Source: Collinsella sp. (lineage in GTDB: Bacteria; Actinomycetota; Coriobacteriia; Coriobacteriales; Coriobacteriaceae). Taken from it: a stretch of DNA of 6,273 bases. Below are positions 6,123 to 6,273 of the stretch, piece by piece. The stretch spans positions 1 to 6,273 of the forward strand of contig DXZO01000016.1 of NCBI GenBank assembly GCA_019419625.1. Direction: 5' to 3'. Position numbers and translations under genes: made by a program. The stretch's first letter is position 1. Every line of letters begins with the position of its first letter. The notes beneath the pieces were generated by a model, which was not told where the DNA came from, searched no databases, and saw only the letters and a program-made list of their open reading frames with translations.

Positions 6123-6199
6123 GGCCCGTTCGTCTAGCGGTTTAGGACGCCGCCCTCTCAAGGCGGAGATCACCAGTTCGAATCTGGTACGGGCTACCA
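6123..6199 (+). tRNA. tRNA-Glu (anticodon CTC)
   Basis: The full cloverleaf can be drawn. The acceptor GGCCCGT pairs with ACGGGCT (6189-6195; first pair G-T). The D arm contains GTCTAGCGG...GGAC. The anticodon stem CCGCC/GGCGG has loop CTCTCAA, giving anticodon CTC at 6157-6159 (reads GAG, glutamate). The 5-base variable region is AGATC, and the T arm is ACCAG-TTCGAAT-CTGGT. The discriminator is A6196 and CCA (6197-6199) is encoded. The D-loop and anticodon-stem sequence closely resemble E. coli tRNA-Glu. Its own promoter lies upstream and an identical copy starts 23 bases after its end. Confidence 0.97.
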
Positions 6200-6221
6200 C
6201 TTCTTTTCTGCCGAGGCCTAT

Positions 6222-6273
6222 GGCCCGTTCGTCTAGCGGTTTAGGACGCCGCCCTCTCAAGGCGGAGATCACC
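6222..6273 (+). tRNA. tRNA-Glu (anticodon CTC), second copy, cut by window end
   Basis: The 52 visible bases are identical to the first 52 of the preceding tRNA, from the acceptor through D arm, anticodon stem, CTC anticodon and variable region to the start of the T arm. The gene is incomplete only because the window stops at 6273. A 22-base spacer (6200-6221) with no terminator separates the copies, so both are probably processed from one transcript. Confidence 0.93.

Larger units (their letters stand above)
6122..6273 (+). repeat. Tandem direct repeat of the tRNA-Glu gene, 99-base period
   Basis: Bases 6221-6273 repeat 6122-6174 exactly. The identity starts one base before the tRNA 5' end, and upstream flanks differ, so within the window the copied segment is essentially the gene itself. 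Whether the spacer and further copies are also repeated lies beyond the window. Confidence 0.9.

Noticed and set aside
6123..6195. G-T first pair of the tRNA-Glu acceptor as a sign of a pseudo-tRNA
   Set aside because: All other pairs and conserved positions are normal and CCA is encoded. From memory, other actinobacterial tRNA-Glu genes also have G1-T72, so this is not taken as a defect.

Overview
The window looks like part of the chromosome of a GC-rich actinobacterium, most probably a gut member of the Coriobacteriia such as Collinsella. This is inferred from strong GC-ending codon preference, the phosphotransferase genes, the style of the two PfkB kinases and the tRNA-Glu type. No marker in the window proves the genus. 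All genes lie on the + strand, and nothing suggests a mobile element, CRISPR array, toxin system or foreign insertion.

Layout. Bases 1-211 hold no convincing gene. They contain a possible AT-rich promoter, a 6-bp inverted repeat and the leader of ptsH. ptsH (HPr, 212-475) is followed by a hairpin with a short T tail (521-556), then ptsI (Enzyme I, 603-2312). A 74-base gap with a GC-rich hairpin leads to the first FruK/LacC-type sugar-phosphate kinase (2387-3319), which ends at a very strong intrinsic terminator (3347-3380). A second, paralogous kinase of identical length (310 aa, 3503-4435) has its own -10-like element and its own terminator (4469-4502). Then comes a monocistronic cca gene (4600-5994) with an extended -10-like promoter. 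The window closes with a well-formed promoter (6060-6088) and two tandem identical tRNA-Glu(CTC) genes, the second cut by the window edge.

How the genes work together. Enzyme I takes phosphate from PEP and passes it to HPr, which feeds the sugar-specific EII permeases; none of these is encoded here. The two kinases probably phosphorylate the resulting hexose monophosphates (fructose-1-phosphate or a similar ketose phosphate) to bisphosphates for glycolysis, so the left two thirds is a sugar-uptake and entry-to-glycolysis module. The right third is tRNA biology: a CCA-adding enzyme next to tRNA-Glu genes.

The window is mainly housekeeping. The points worth a second look are the tandem kinase pair with shared altered motifs (NGKG and CAGD), the extra active-site changes in the first copy, the hairpin-terminator between HPr and Enzyme I, and the tandem tRNA-Glu repeat.
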